From assembly GCA_963930775.1 (NCBI GenBank), contig OZ005700.1, positions 719,976-783,975 of the forward strand: a stretch of 64,000 bases of DNA. Reading direction: 5' to 3'. The notes beneath the pieces were generated by a model. The model had not been told where the DNA came from and did not search any database. It saw only the letters and a program-made list of their open reading frames with translations. The stretch's first letter is position 1. Every line of letters begins with the position of its first letter. This stretch comes from Cliona cf. orientalis (lineage: Eukaryota > Porifera > Demospongiae > Clionaida > Clionaidae). Positions 1-10,576 of the stretch are shown one piece after another. Position numbers and translations under genes: made by a program.

Positions 1-1512
1 TATTTTCAGCAGGATTAGCCACTGGGGGAGCTATATATATAATTAGCAGAGAGAAAAAAAAAATAATAATAGTAAAAAAAAAATCAGTTCACTAAATTTA
101 ATGATGACAGAGGTATATATTTTGCCTATTTAACATTCATATGAGTGTACGCTGACTCACCGGCAGATATTCCCTTGGTGAAGAGGGAGCCAGCCGCAAA
201 TCCTCCGATGGTTGAGGCTGACGTGGCCTCGAGGGAGGAGGGGAGAGGGACGTCTGTATAGAGGGCCGTCGGAGAACTCAGGGGTTGGGTGAACTTGGCC
301 GTCGGACTGGTGGGTGTGGTCACCATTGCCTCAGCACTGTTGAGTTTCTGACGCTGCGATAAAATTATGATATTTTAAAAATCTGCTACCCAATATCATT
401 CACTCTCCACGCATGTATGTGTATGTGAAGAAATAGCAAGAGTAGATTAGCCTAATCTACTCTTGGAAATAGTCATGCAAGCTCATGCAACCATAACAGT
501 ATTTCACGACAAAAATTTATTCACCTTAGTGGGAATGATAGTTGTCTGTATCATGTTCCTAAACTTGCCGATGGAGGGATCCACGTCTTCTGGGTTGATG
601 ATTTCCTCCTCTTCTGAGAATGCGACTGAGTTGACGTGGCTCTTGCGCTTTCGTGGTTTATCAACATCAGTGATTCCAACCATAGAGATCTGTCTATTGT
701 GAGCAGTGTTATACTGAGTCAGGTCCTATCAGAGAGAAAGAGAAAAAAAAATTAATGATAAATTTAGCACCATTACAATGCATTTAGTTTCTCTATAAAC
801 TCGAGTAGCAGTCTATTTGACTCACGTCCACTTCATTGTCTAGCTCTGGCAGTCCAAGGAGTGCCCCTCCCTCTCCCACCTCTCCCCCCTCTCCTTCTCC
901 CTCGGATATCAGTGAGACAATAGCCTGGGGTCGCTCTCGGAGGGTGTAGGACCTTGTCGATGCACCAAAGCTGATTGTCGTATCCAGGGGAAGCTGAGTT
1001 GGTCTGTTCGGCTCTAATCTCGTTGACCCAATAAAAGTTCCATGTGCTACACATAATAATATTATTACATAAAATAGTTATGATCAAGTATGTCAAGGAT
1101 CATCCTCAAAAGTCTACCCTCTACCAGGGGTATCGTATTGTACTCCTTACTGCTTCCCAGGTCGATCAGAAAGGGTCTTTTGAGGTGTTTGTGGTAGACG
1201 AGCACTGCGTGTTGCCGGGAGCAACTCTGGTGTTGGAGGGGAAAGTCACATGACTCTCGGTTACGACCAAATATGTAGTAACTCTTCTCATCTAGTAGCA
1301 GTTTCTGTACCAATAAGATAAATTTTACTCTTCTCCTTACAATCTGTGCATGAAGAATAAACCTGTAGGACACTGTTATTCTTGACCACGTCCAAATGAA
1401 GGCCTGGAGGCGGGACACCAGCCCTGTAATTGGATATGTGTCATTAGTATGATAGTTTATCTGCAATTTGCCCTTACCAAGAAGGGGGTTTGTAGTCTTG
1501 ATCAGAATTCAT
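1..1512 (-). CDS. PPP1R8: NIPP1 (nuclear inhibitor of protein phosphatase 1), 3' end cut by window
   Basis: Exons in coding order are 1478-1512, 1363-1423, 1151-1304, 826-1046, 525-725, 161-353 and 1-30 (continuing left); all phases agree. The start ATG at 1510-1512 gives MNSDQDYKPPSWAG, and exon 2 reads PPPGLHLDVVK as in animal NIPP1. Exons 3-4 hold the FHA domain (YYIFGRN, HQSCSRQHAVLVYH, LGSTHGTFIG). Exon 5 carries the PP1-binding region followed by EEEIINPEDVDPS. In the family, NIPP1 binds PP1 through an RVxF motif and phosphorylated splicing or Polycomb partners through the FHA domain, in nuclear speckles. Here the motif position reads S-V-A-F, so the usual basic residue is missing. The donor after exon 2 (gtttat) is weak. 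About 298 residues are present, with the C-terminal tail missing. The gene is head-to-head with the TRP channel. Confidence 0.95.
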
Positions 1513-1642
1513 GATTATTTCGAGATGAGTTCTTAATAGAGCTCACCAAAGCACGAAGCGGTGCCTAAAGTGGGTGGAGTCTGGCCAAACCACGCCCATC
1601 GCATCACTCGCGCGCAATCTTGCGGGAGATGTGTCCGTGAAT
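1513..1642. promoter_or_regulatory. Divergent promoter between NIPP1 and TRP channel
   Basis: The two start codons lie 130 bp apart in opposite directions, so both 5'UTRs and the promoter must be compressed here unless untranslated exons exist elsewhere. The stretch holds GTGGGTGG and CCACGCCC boxes of the Sp/KLF type and a CG-rich patch (tcgcgcgcaa). No TATA box is visible. The TRP frame stays open upstream to 1574 without an ATG, so 1643 is the first in-frame methionine. Confidence 0.55.
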
Positions 1643-4600
1643 ATGTCGCTGAGGCGAAGTCGTAAGATTTCACCAATCGCGATAGAAGAGGGAACTGCAC
1701 ACGATGGAGAGCGAGGGCTGGGTGAAGGATGCAGCAGAGAAAGCATAAGCATACATGACGATCGGACGCCATTAGTAGTTGACGCTGAGCATGCAGGCAA
1801 TGGACAACGGTCATCAGCCGCGGAGCAGCAAGATGCAACTGAGACTACTACTATTAGACCTGAATCAAGGATAGGGAGGCGGTTTATGCGCTATAGGAAT
1901 TCGTGGGTAGGGGAAGATATCACTCTTGGGACGCTCCGCAGAGTTCACGCAAGGCTTGATGCAGTGAGATCCAGGATCACGGAAGAAGTAGATGAAGGTA
2001 TTTCTATTAAACATTAGGGTGCTATTATTGGCTATTAGCATGTCAGTTTCTATGGTGACAAATGCACGTGTCAAACGGTGATATTGCTTTAATTTGGTGA
2101 TAATCCGTGAACTACTCAATTTCAGGTGATGACGATGACGACGACGATGATGATGATAGCGTAGCTGCAGGTAATCCTGAGGCGAGCCCGGCAAGCAGCA
2201 GCAATCTAGCACTTTTGGCATATTTTGTGTGGCTCTCGACCTCTCCAGTGGAGGAGATAGACTTCCAGTTAATGGAGCAATACATTGCCGATGGGGCGGA
2301 TGTTAATGCTGCAACCGAAACGGGATCTAGCATCATCCACGACGTCGCTTCAAACTGGGACACAACAGTTGCGGAGTTTCTATTCGAAAGAGGTGCAAAT
2401 ATTCACGCAGTCAATAGCAGTGGTCAGACTCCACTACACCTGGCTGCAAGCACAGACCACATTGAGATGGTCAGATGGTTGCTAGAGAAGGGAGCCCATC
2501 TTGATGCTATGACAACTGAGGAGTTGCAGAGCCCTATACACTACGCTGCCAGGAATGATTCCTTGGAGGCATTGCAAGCACTCATTGATAAAGGAGGTAA
2601 AGATTATCTTCTCCACCTCATATCTCTGTAGTCATTGAGAAGTTGAGAAGAACGAATTAATTTTGATGTTACTAGTCATTATATCCATGCATACTTACAG
2701 GGGATTACGAAATACAAGATTACAAGGGGCGTACCCCTCTCCACCTGGCAGCTGAGCTGGACCGCACAGTTGCCGCTGAATATCTACTCTCCCTTGATCC
2801 TCCGGCTGAGTGTAGAGTGACTGATAAGCAAGGCAATCATGCCATCACCAGCATGATCAGGACAATGCCACAAGTGGTAGCTAAGTTCGCTAGCTATATA
2901 GTTGAGTTTTTTACAATGTACAATCCCTGTAGGCTCAACTTGCACTGGATCAACTGCACAGGCTAGCTCCTGCAGAGAGAAAGCAGTTCTTTCTTCTCAG
3001 TCATCTGGAACCAGAAATTGAAAAGAAGACCAGCTATGGAATCAAAACACCAGTAAGCAGTTTAATATTTAAATTAACTTTGTGCCCAGGCCTTCCCAAC
3101 ATTAAATTTTCACATTGGAAAAACCTGAATAATTATGATGCTAAGGAAAATATTTTTTCAATAATAATATTATTCAATGATACCATATTACAGTTTGAGA
3201 TGGCTGTTGAGAAAGGACAGTACAGCATTCTCTCTCATCCGGTGATGCAAGAGCTGATTAGACAAAAGTGGTCTAGATGTGTTCGATGGAGCTTCTACAC
3301 TCTCTTTTCACTCTACATACTCTTTGTTCTCTCCTGGTCGCTGCTGATTGCCTATCCCGCCATACAAGAGAAACACCGCTATGTTTTTCCTAGAGATATC
3401 TGGAGGATTATACTGATTGTAAGATCTAATGTATAAATAATTATGGAGTTAATATGGAGTAATAACGAATATCTTCCATGCTTGCTGCAGATCGTCGCAA
3501 TTGGGACGTTAATCTATCAAGTTGTAGATGAGATTTTTGAGGTCCTGAGATCAAGACGAAAGCATAGGGTAAGCACAATAATACTATAGCCACAGTAGCC
3601 AAGCAGTGCTATATTTTATCACACTTCATAGGCTTATACAAAACTTCGTACCAGAGGTTTGAGGGATGATCTCAAGCATGTCGACCCTTCTCTACCAGAG
3701 GAGAAAAAGTTTCTGGAAAACGAGCTGACCAGCGCGAACCGCAGTCCATCCAACTACTTCAAGGATCCGTGGAACATCATCGACATCATCTGCTACTTCA
3801 ATCTCTTGATACTGATACTCACTCACACACTGGATGTGGCCTACCACATTGAATTACTGGCACTATGGACAGCAAGGTACTACAAACCTTGGAAGTTTAA
3901 TAATCATCTAATAGCCATCATTGCATTGTATAAATTTTTCTCTGAGCGCAGGCTTTCATGTCCTGCTGTAATTCTCATCTGGGTCAGACTGCTCAAATAC
4001 GCCCGTGCCTTCCACTCCATCGGTCCACTCATTGCCATAATCGGCCACCTCATTGGAGACATCCTCCGCTACTTTGTCCTCTATGGCATCTTCCTCGTGC
4101 CGTATGTGATTTGCTTCTGGGTGGTGTTTGGAGGTGATCGGGCAGCTGGACTACCATACAATTTTGAACTCACCAAGGTCTATCGCACTGCAATCATGGT
4201 TTTTCGGATGAGTCTTATTGATGAATATCCTTTTCCTGTGAGGTCAAGTTAATAAATGCAAATCCAATGATAACTCTATTATCTTCACATCTTCTTTTGT
4301 GTAGCTACTTAGTGAAATTGATGAACTGATGACCTTCATTTTGGTCATAACATTTCTCCTTATTGCTGGGGTAGTGGGGCTCAATCTCTTTATAGCTCTG
4401 CTTTCAGACACCTTCCAGAGAGTGTATGACAATGCACAGGCTAATGCCTTGCTTCAAAAGGTGAATAATATAGTGGCTATTTCTATTACTTGATCTGACT
4501 TAACAATGTAGGCTCAACTTATACGTTCTTATGAAGAGAAGGTGTGCCCATGCATCTACGAGCGATATCTGAGGTACATACACAATAATTGCAACCCGTG

Positions 4601-5340
4601 TGCTCTTTACTATGACGATGATGACACCAAGAAAGAAGAACCGGCTGAAATTCAAAAAATCACCCATCAGATCCACGTAAGCTAAGGAACTTGCCACACT
4701 CATTAATTTTATGATACAGATTGTTAATAGCAGTCCTATTCTCTGACACTATCTAGAATATGGTGTCAGAGCTGCAGATGGAAAGAGAGGAGGAGAGCAA
4801 GAAATACTCTTCAGGAGTAGAGATTATGGCTGCAAGGATGGCCCGACACGAGGAGAGGATGGCAGCAATGGACCAAACCTTGACTGAAATCAAGACACTT
4901 CTCAGTGGACTGCAATCGGCAACAGTCATAAATGACAGTGAGCCATCTATCTTAACTCTAATAATAATAATATTAATTATTGCCATTATTATCAAGCAGG
5001 CTGCGAGCAGCATACTCCTGTACGAGTTCCATTGGCTCAACAATTCCCTCAGGCAGTAAGGAAACTTCCTCCGCTTAATCCAGGAACAAGAAGAGGAGCG
5101 GGAGAGCACTCTCACAAACTTGACAGATTCCAGAGTGATGCAGCGGTCTTGAGTGGTACATCAGGGGAGCACCAGGGTACACCTCGTGGACGGAACTGCG
5201 GCTTGCAGTCTTGCAATAGCAGTCCTGGTTATCTTGACTGTGAGTCTATCAGCAGCTGCTCCAGCCTTACCTCTCCCACCCACAGGAGGGTCATAAAGAC
5301 CAAGAAACCAAGAAAAATAAAGTGGCAGCACAAGCATTAA
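1643..5340 (+). CDS. Ankyrin-repeat TRP cation channel
   Basis: Twelve exons with matching phases: 1643-1997, 2126-2596, 2701-2876, 2933-3052, 3194-3418, 3491-3568, 3632-3876, 3952-4237, 4305-4460, 4512-4676, 4757-4937, 5000-5340; predicted length 932 aa. The N terminus is polar, followed by an Asp run (about residues 120-129) and ankyrin repeats (GADVNA, GQTPLHLAAS, GRTPLHLAAE). Six hydrophobic segments follow, at roughly 405-425, 442-465, 522-545, 558-575, 590-615 and 658-685. The likely pore region (MSLIDEYPFP) lies before the last, which runs into NLFIALLSDTFQRVYDNAQ, a TRP-type S6 exit. A charged coiled coil and a Ser-rich tail end the protein. It resembles the TRPV/TRPA-like ankyrin channels of basal animals; subfamily is not certain. 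Activating stimulus cannot be read from sequence. Confidence 0.9.
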
Positions 5341-5390
5341 ACTATATTAATTTTATCGTAATAATCATTTCCATCCCCTGAAGTGCTGAT

Positions 5391-5400
5391 GCGCATGCGT
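5391..5400. promoter_or_regulatory. NRF1-like site upstream of the RING gene
   Basis: GCGCATGCGT lies 58 bp before the RING-gene start codon, inside the 117-bp gap after the TRP stop codon. It matches the NRF1 palindrome GCGCATGCGC at nine of ten positions. The gap is short enough that this is probably the core promoter of the downstream gene. Confidence 0.45.
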
Positions 5401-5457
5401 GTATAAACGCTCAACTTGGCGGGAAAGATCTTTCGACCTTTGACCTATATACCAGCC

Positions 5458-6582
5458 ATGATGGATGTACCTCGATGTCCCATCTGCTACGAGATAATCA
5501 GCGAGCCAGTGGTGTATCCGTGCCAGCATGAAGTCTGTAAGGGATGCTTTGAGAGAAGCATGGAGACAGCGAACCTGTGGTGCCCTCTCTGTCGGAAGAG
5601 GGTGAGCTCCTGGGCCAGACGCAACGCCAGAAATCCCGTAGATGCCCATAGAAGGAAGGAGATCCAGAAGGTTCTGGCTTCCCCACGTTTTCCTCATCAA
5701 GATTCACATGAAAGTGCAAATGGTGTGTCTAAATTCTTCATGGATTAAATGAATTGTGTTGACGGTTCTTCTGCATGTTCTGTATACGTAGCAACTTCAG
5801 TCCAAACTTGCTTGCTCAGCAAACCTGGGGAAATTCAGCAAGAGTACTTTAATGAAGTCTCCAAGGTTTGGTTTATATGGCTGTATAAATGAGTGACGTG
5901 TATCAAACAGCCTTGATCACTCCCGATTGTTGATAACACCCTCACTGTAGGTACGAGAAGAGAGGAGCCAAGAGGAGAGGCTTGGAGAAGTGGTAGCACA
6001 CAAGCTATTCCTTGAGGAAGAAGCTGAACTACAGAAGGTGAGATGGAGCAAATTAACTCACATAGAGTGAAGATCTTGTATATTTATTGATATTAACAGA
6101 GGCAGTCACAGTTGGAGGAGGAGTGCCAGTTGGGATACGAAGCAGCTAAGCTATTGGAGGATGAAGAGAAGATGAAGGAAAGTAAGCAGTTTGAGGAGGA
6201 CCAAAAGATGGCAGAGCTGCTCTCACAAGAGTTCATCCTTCAGCAAATTGTAAAAATGTAGCTATAATTTTTGAGGTTTTGATATTCAGTTGTGACTCGT
6301 GCAGGAAAGTCGAGAGAAGCAGACGGCTGAAGATCAGAAGATGGCTGAAAGACTGAGCAAGGAAATGGTTAGCATTGATCACATCACCTATCAACACTAC
6401 AATCTATATAATTATATTTTCAGGAAACTCCAGCTGCTTCCTGCCCTAAGGCTACCCCACCTGCAAAGATTCCCAAATTGAAAACTCTAAGACGAAAGTC
6501 AGCCGTTCATCCTAAACCCCCCTCTCCCTCTCCATCAGTCAGACCAATAACTTTCTGGTTGAAACCAGTCAATCAAACATGA
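5458..6582 (+). CDS. RNF168-like RING E3 ubiquitin ligase
   Basis: Exons 5458-5722, 5792-5865, 5951-6037, 6100-6249, 6305-6367 and 6424-6582 give 265 aa; a second ATG follows at 5461. The N terminus is a C3HC4 RING (CPIC, CQHEVCKGC, CPLC) followed by RKRVSSWARRNARN, like the segment after the RING in RNF168. Exon 2 encodes LLSKPGEIQQEYFNEVSK, very close to the ubiquitin-binding (UMI) region of vertebrate RNF168. Exons 3-5 are acidic helical and repeat an A-x-x-L ubiquitin-binding-like pattern (AHKL, AAKL, MAEL, MAERL). RNF168 ubiquitinates H2A at DNA breaks, and the same role is inferred here. The tail ends in RPITFWLKPVNQT, which I do not recognise. The protein is far shorter than human RNF168 (about 570 aa). 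Sixth-exon Ser/Pro-rich sequence is weakly constrained. Confidence 0.87.
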
Positions 6583-6584
6583 TT

Positions 6585-6590
6585 AATAAA
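6585..6590 (+). terminator. Polyadenylation signal of the RNF168-like gene
   Basis: A canonical AATAAA begins two bases after the TGA stop (6580-6582), so the 3'UTR would be very short. Another AATAAA-like run occurs near 7036, inside the next gene's first intron. Confidence 0.55.
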
Positions 6591-6699
6591 TCACACTTTT
6601 TGTTTTCATTTTTATTTGTACCAAGGGTTTGTTTTTGTTTTTTTTTCACTTGGTATTATACCAGTACCACAGTACTGCATTGCTGTTACCTCTACAAGT

Positions 6700-6711
6700 T
6701 GCGCATGCGCA
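6700..6711. promoter_or_regulatory. NRF1 palindrome upstream of EPT1
   Basis: TGCGCATGCGCA is a perfect 12-base palindrome containing the NRF1 core GCGCATGCGC. It sits about 100 bp before the EPT1 start codon and 118 bp after the preceding stop codon. Confidence 0.55.
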
Positions 6712-6812
6712 GAGGAGATCGTACGTTCGATCGTCCGATACTGAATCCACAATCCCTGTGCCACTAAACCACAGTCAAGCCATAGCGATAAGCTCAGCAG
6801 GTCTGATTAGCG

Positions 6813-9800
6813 ATGATGGTCGGCTTTCGCTACCTGAGCCAAGCCCATCTCCAAGGCTTCAACAGATACAAGGTAATTAGGCTGAACATGGGCTGATGGT
6901 GTCCTGTAGCTTCTGCGGAGAGATAAAAAGATTGACCTCGACTTCAGTTTTGCTGGGTGGGTGTGGTCGCCTCATCTGTTATAGTGGTTTATTAAACACA
7001 TTGTAGTGCATGCACGGTGTATTTTACTATTTCTGTGATAACTGTTTTAATAAAAATTAATTCTGCTTCCAAAAGCTGAAAATATGCTGTAGATATTATT
7101 ATACTATTTTTTATAAGTATGGCCACTTCCTCGTCTTCTTTTTCACTTGCACACACTCACAATGCTCTGTGCGTATTCAGTACTGTGCAGTCGATACCTC
7201 TCCGGTTTCCAACTATATCATCAACCCATTCTGGAATAATGTTGTCAAGGTGAGTCTAGTGACCCCTATGCTTGCATGGTATTTAAACATGCAATGTCAT
7301 GCATACACCCAATAGTGATTTCATGCTTCATTGTTCAATGTAACGACATGATATCGCATAGTACCTGATCAGACCACATCTGAGGTTAAAATGCCCCTCC
7401 CTCCCTTCCTCCCTCCTTCCCTCTCTCTCACTCTCCTCCTCCCTAGCTAATGCCTCTATGGGTTGCCCCTAACCTAATTACCTTCACTGGGTGGAGCATG
7501 GTGATGGCCAACTTCTTCATGATTGCCTACTACGACTGGGACTACCTGACGACCTCCAATGACCTCGGGATCAAGCGTGACCCCATCCCGTCCGTCATTT
7601 GGTTCATCTGTGGCATATTCCACCTCGTGGCTCACACTCTCGATGGAATTGACGGCAAGCAGGCAAGGAGAACTGGATCAAGCACACCACTAGGTAATTT
7701 CACCATCAGCTTTGCCAATACACCACTAACGATATTATGCAAGTATTGGAGGGGGAGCAGATTATCGTTCAATTTATCCACCATGCAACTTGAGCCTTTT
7801 GTATAATACTCTGTTCCTTCCTTGGTGAATGCTAGGTGTACATACACACACTCACATGCACACGTACATACACACACATAACACAGGTGAACTCTTTGAT
7901 CATGGCTTGGACAGCTGGGCTGCCATTCTGCTACCGATGTGCCTGATGTCTGCGTTTGGGCGTGGCCAGCCGTGGGGCGGGACTGTCTACGATGCATTTC
8001 TTCCGTGCCTGGCAGCCGTGGCTGGCTTCTACCTGTCTCACTGGGAGAAGTACATCACAGGGGTTCTCTATCTTCCATGGCTTTATGACATCATATGGCT
8101 GGTAAATTATATTATTAGTGCAATTACGTAATAGTAAAGAATCAGGTGAGATAATACATACATACCATGATCGACCTCATGTTTTCAATGTGCATCTGAG
8201 AATGACCCTAGGATAGGGTAGGGATAGGCACAAGATAGGGGCAAGTAGTTGTCTGGGGAATGTTGAGTACTCTAGACTGAAAGGTGAGGGTAGTTATAAT
8301 GTATATGACATGAAATTTGTACTTGAGTGTTTATCAACATGGCCAACAGACAGAGCACGTGATCGATAGTTGCCATTCACTGGTATCTATGTAACATGTT
8401 TACGACTCTATGGGTTGAGGGTGTGTTGAATAGTTTCCTCGTAGGGTTTTGCTAACTTTTACAAATAAGCATGTAGTTTGAGAGACTGTTTTATAGAGCT
8501 GCAGCAGCACGGCTATATACCTAGAATCAACCATTATCAATTTGCAAACATAACAATATCATGTATGTAGTACGGTCCTTTCTTAGTTATGCCCCGCCCA
8601 ATGTCCATCATTCCGTATAATATATGCTGTTCTAATTCAGCGACTTGCAAATTTACACCCGTATCTTTAATACATGACATTTTTACTATTGGGATATTTT
8701 TGTTGATGATTCTGTAGGGTTGTGGTGCTGGCTATCTTCTGACGGCGTATCATGGAGTCCAGTTCTGGCACTTTTTCATGTTTCCAGGCTGGACAGTTGC
8801 CGATGTCGTCAAGTGGCTGCTGATTCTCGGATTCTTTGGTTCCATTCCAATCAGCCTCTGGAACATCTATGACCACTACCGCAAGAATTCATCAAGGTTG
8901 GCCCAGCAGCTCCCTACAATACCTACATTACCCTATGTTAGAATATTATTATAGTTGTAACAAATACTGTGATCCAGTTGGTCACTACAATGCCTACAAT
9001 ACTTACATTACCTTACATTAGAATAATACTGTGATCTGATTGGTCACTCAGAGGCCCGAGACTGTAGCATCCTGAGCAAAGCGAAGTGAAATAGTGGACC
9101 TCCAACTGACCAATCAGATTGCTGATCTACATTACCTTACAATACCCTTACAATACCTTATAATACCTTACAATACCTACAATACTTACATTACCTTACC
9201 GGACATTAGAATAATACTGTGATCTGATTGGTCACTCAGAGGCCCGAGGCTGCAGCATCTCAAGTAAAGCGAAGTGAAATAGTGGACCTTCAACTGACCA
9301 ATCAGATTTCTGACCTACATTACCCTACAATACCCTTACAATACCTTACAATACCTACAATACCTACATTACCTTACATTAGAATAATACTGTGATCTGA
9401 TTGGTCACTCAGAGGCCCGAGGCTGTAGCATTCCAAGCAAAGCAAAGTGAAATAGTGGACCTCCAACTGACCAATAAGATTGCCGACCTACATTACCCTA
9501 CAATACCTACAATTCCCTACATTGGAATATAGTTGTAACAAATTATTTACTGTGATCCGATTGGTCACTCAGAGGCCCTCGTTTCGCTCGGGATGCTATA
9601 GCCTCAGGCCTTCAGATCTCTTAAAACGCGTAGAGACCTTGGATTCAGTCTCTATCTATTATATACCCTACAATAGCCAAGTTTAGGACTGGACCTTCAA
9701 CTTTCATATTATTATTATTATAAATATTGATCCTTCTATTGTAGCAACCTATAAATAAGTTTCTTTGTCTTAGGCTGCATTCAGTTTCACTATATAGCTA

Positions 9801-10576
9801 AATAAGATGATTTCATTACAGTTCTGAAGAATCAATGAGTCAGCAGCTTCAGCCTCCTACCTCCACCCCCTCTGCGTCAGGCTCCGCCCCTTCCCCTTCC
9901 CCCTCCCCCTCCTCCTCCTCTGCTGCCGGGTCTGGTTCCTCTGGTGCTGGCCACCCTGCTCATGCTCAGCAGAGAACACAGCAGCTCCTCTCTTTCACAG
10001 AAGCCATGGAGCCTTGGGTGCCCTTTGTCATCATGGCCGCCCTCTACACGGTTTGGGTCTATCTTTCTCCGTCCAAGATACTGGAGAGGGAGCCACGCAT
10101 TCTTCTCTTCTCTATGGGCGTCATTTTCTCAAACATTGCAGTGAGTAGATATTGTAAAATTCATTAAAACCTTTTGCCAATGAGAGTAGTGGTGAATTTA
10201 GCTAAAGAAACTAAACTGAGATAGACCCTTTAGGTGACATTCTTTAATCAGTTATGTATATATTATGTAATGGTGACTACAGTAACTATTAAATTTCATG
10301 TTGTCTATCTTACACTCTCCCCCTGTGCAGTGTCGACTGATCATATCCCAGATGTCGAGCCATCGCTGTGAGCTGATTAACCTTCTGCTTATCCCGCTGG
10401 CCATAGCTGTGGCAGTGTCCCTCTTCCTGCCCAAGTACGAGGCAGTCATCCTCTACACCTACGCCCTGGTCGCGGTGTGCGCCCATCTCCACTACGGAAT
10501 TTCAGTCGTTGGGGAGCTCTGTGAACATTTCCATATTCATTGCTTCTCTCTGGCAAAGAAGGAACCTACATCATGA
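6813..10576 (+). CDS. SELENOI: Ethanolaminephosphotransferase 1 (EPT1/SELENOI family)
   Basis: Exons 6813-6872, 7181-7249, 7447-7693, 7887-8101, 8718-8896, 9822-10140 and 10331-10576 join in phase to give 444 aa. The start is chosen because it gives YLSQAHLQGFNRYK followed by YCAVDTSPVSNYI, aligning with the EPT1 N terminus; a second ATG follows at 6816. The CDP-alcohol phosphotransferase motif is complete near residues 110-135 (DGKQAR, then GELFDHGLD). About ten hydrophobic helices fit an ER/Golgi membrane enzyme transferring phosphoethanolamine from CDP-ethanolamine to diacylglycerol. Exon 6 adds about 60 residues of Ser/Pro/Ala low complexity not present in the human protein. The last exon ends FSLAKKEPTS followed by TGA, within one residue of the position of the vertebrate selenocysteine codon. 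I treat that TGA as stop. Confidence 0.95.
8102..8717 (+). other. EPT1 intron 4, no gene seen
   Basis: This 616-bp intron carries stops in all frames and no convincing splice-flanked exon. A G-rich patch with several AGGGTAGGG/ATAGGG-like words lies near 8210-8245. Confidence 0.6.
8900..9690. repeat. Hairpin-containing tandem array in EPT1 intron 5
   Basis: Units starting near 9018, 9206 and 9379 repeat at about 188 and 173 bp, with degenerate flanking copies near 8937 and 9520. Each has a left arm TCTGATTGGTCA and a right arm TGACCAATCAGA about 75 bp later, so each can fold into a hairpin. Between units run short repeats of TACAATACC/TACATTACC type. In the last copy the inner segment is inverted: it reads as the reverse complement (GGGATGCTATAGCCTC). 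The arms and central inversion resemble a MITE-like foldback element amplified in tandem. Confidence 0.75.

Noticed and set aside
6629-6880. 83-codon frame overlapping EPT1 exon 1
   Set aside because: A different frame of the same stretch gives YLSQAHLQGFNRYK, which matches the EPT1 N terminus and joins in phase; this frame is a shadow.
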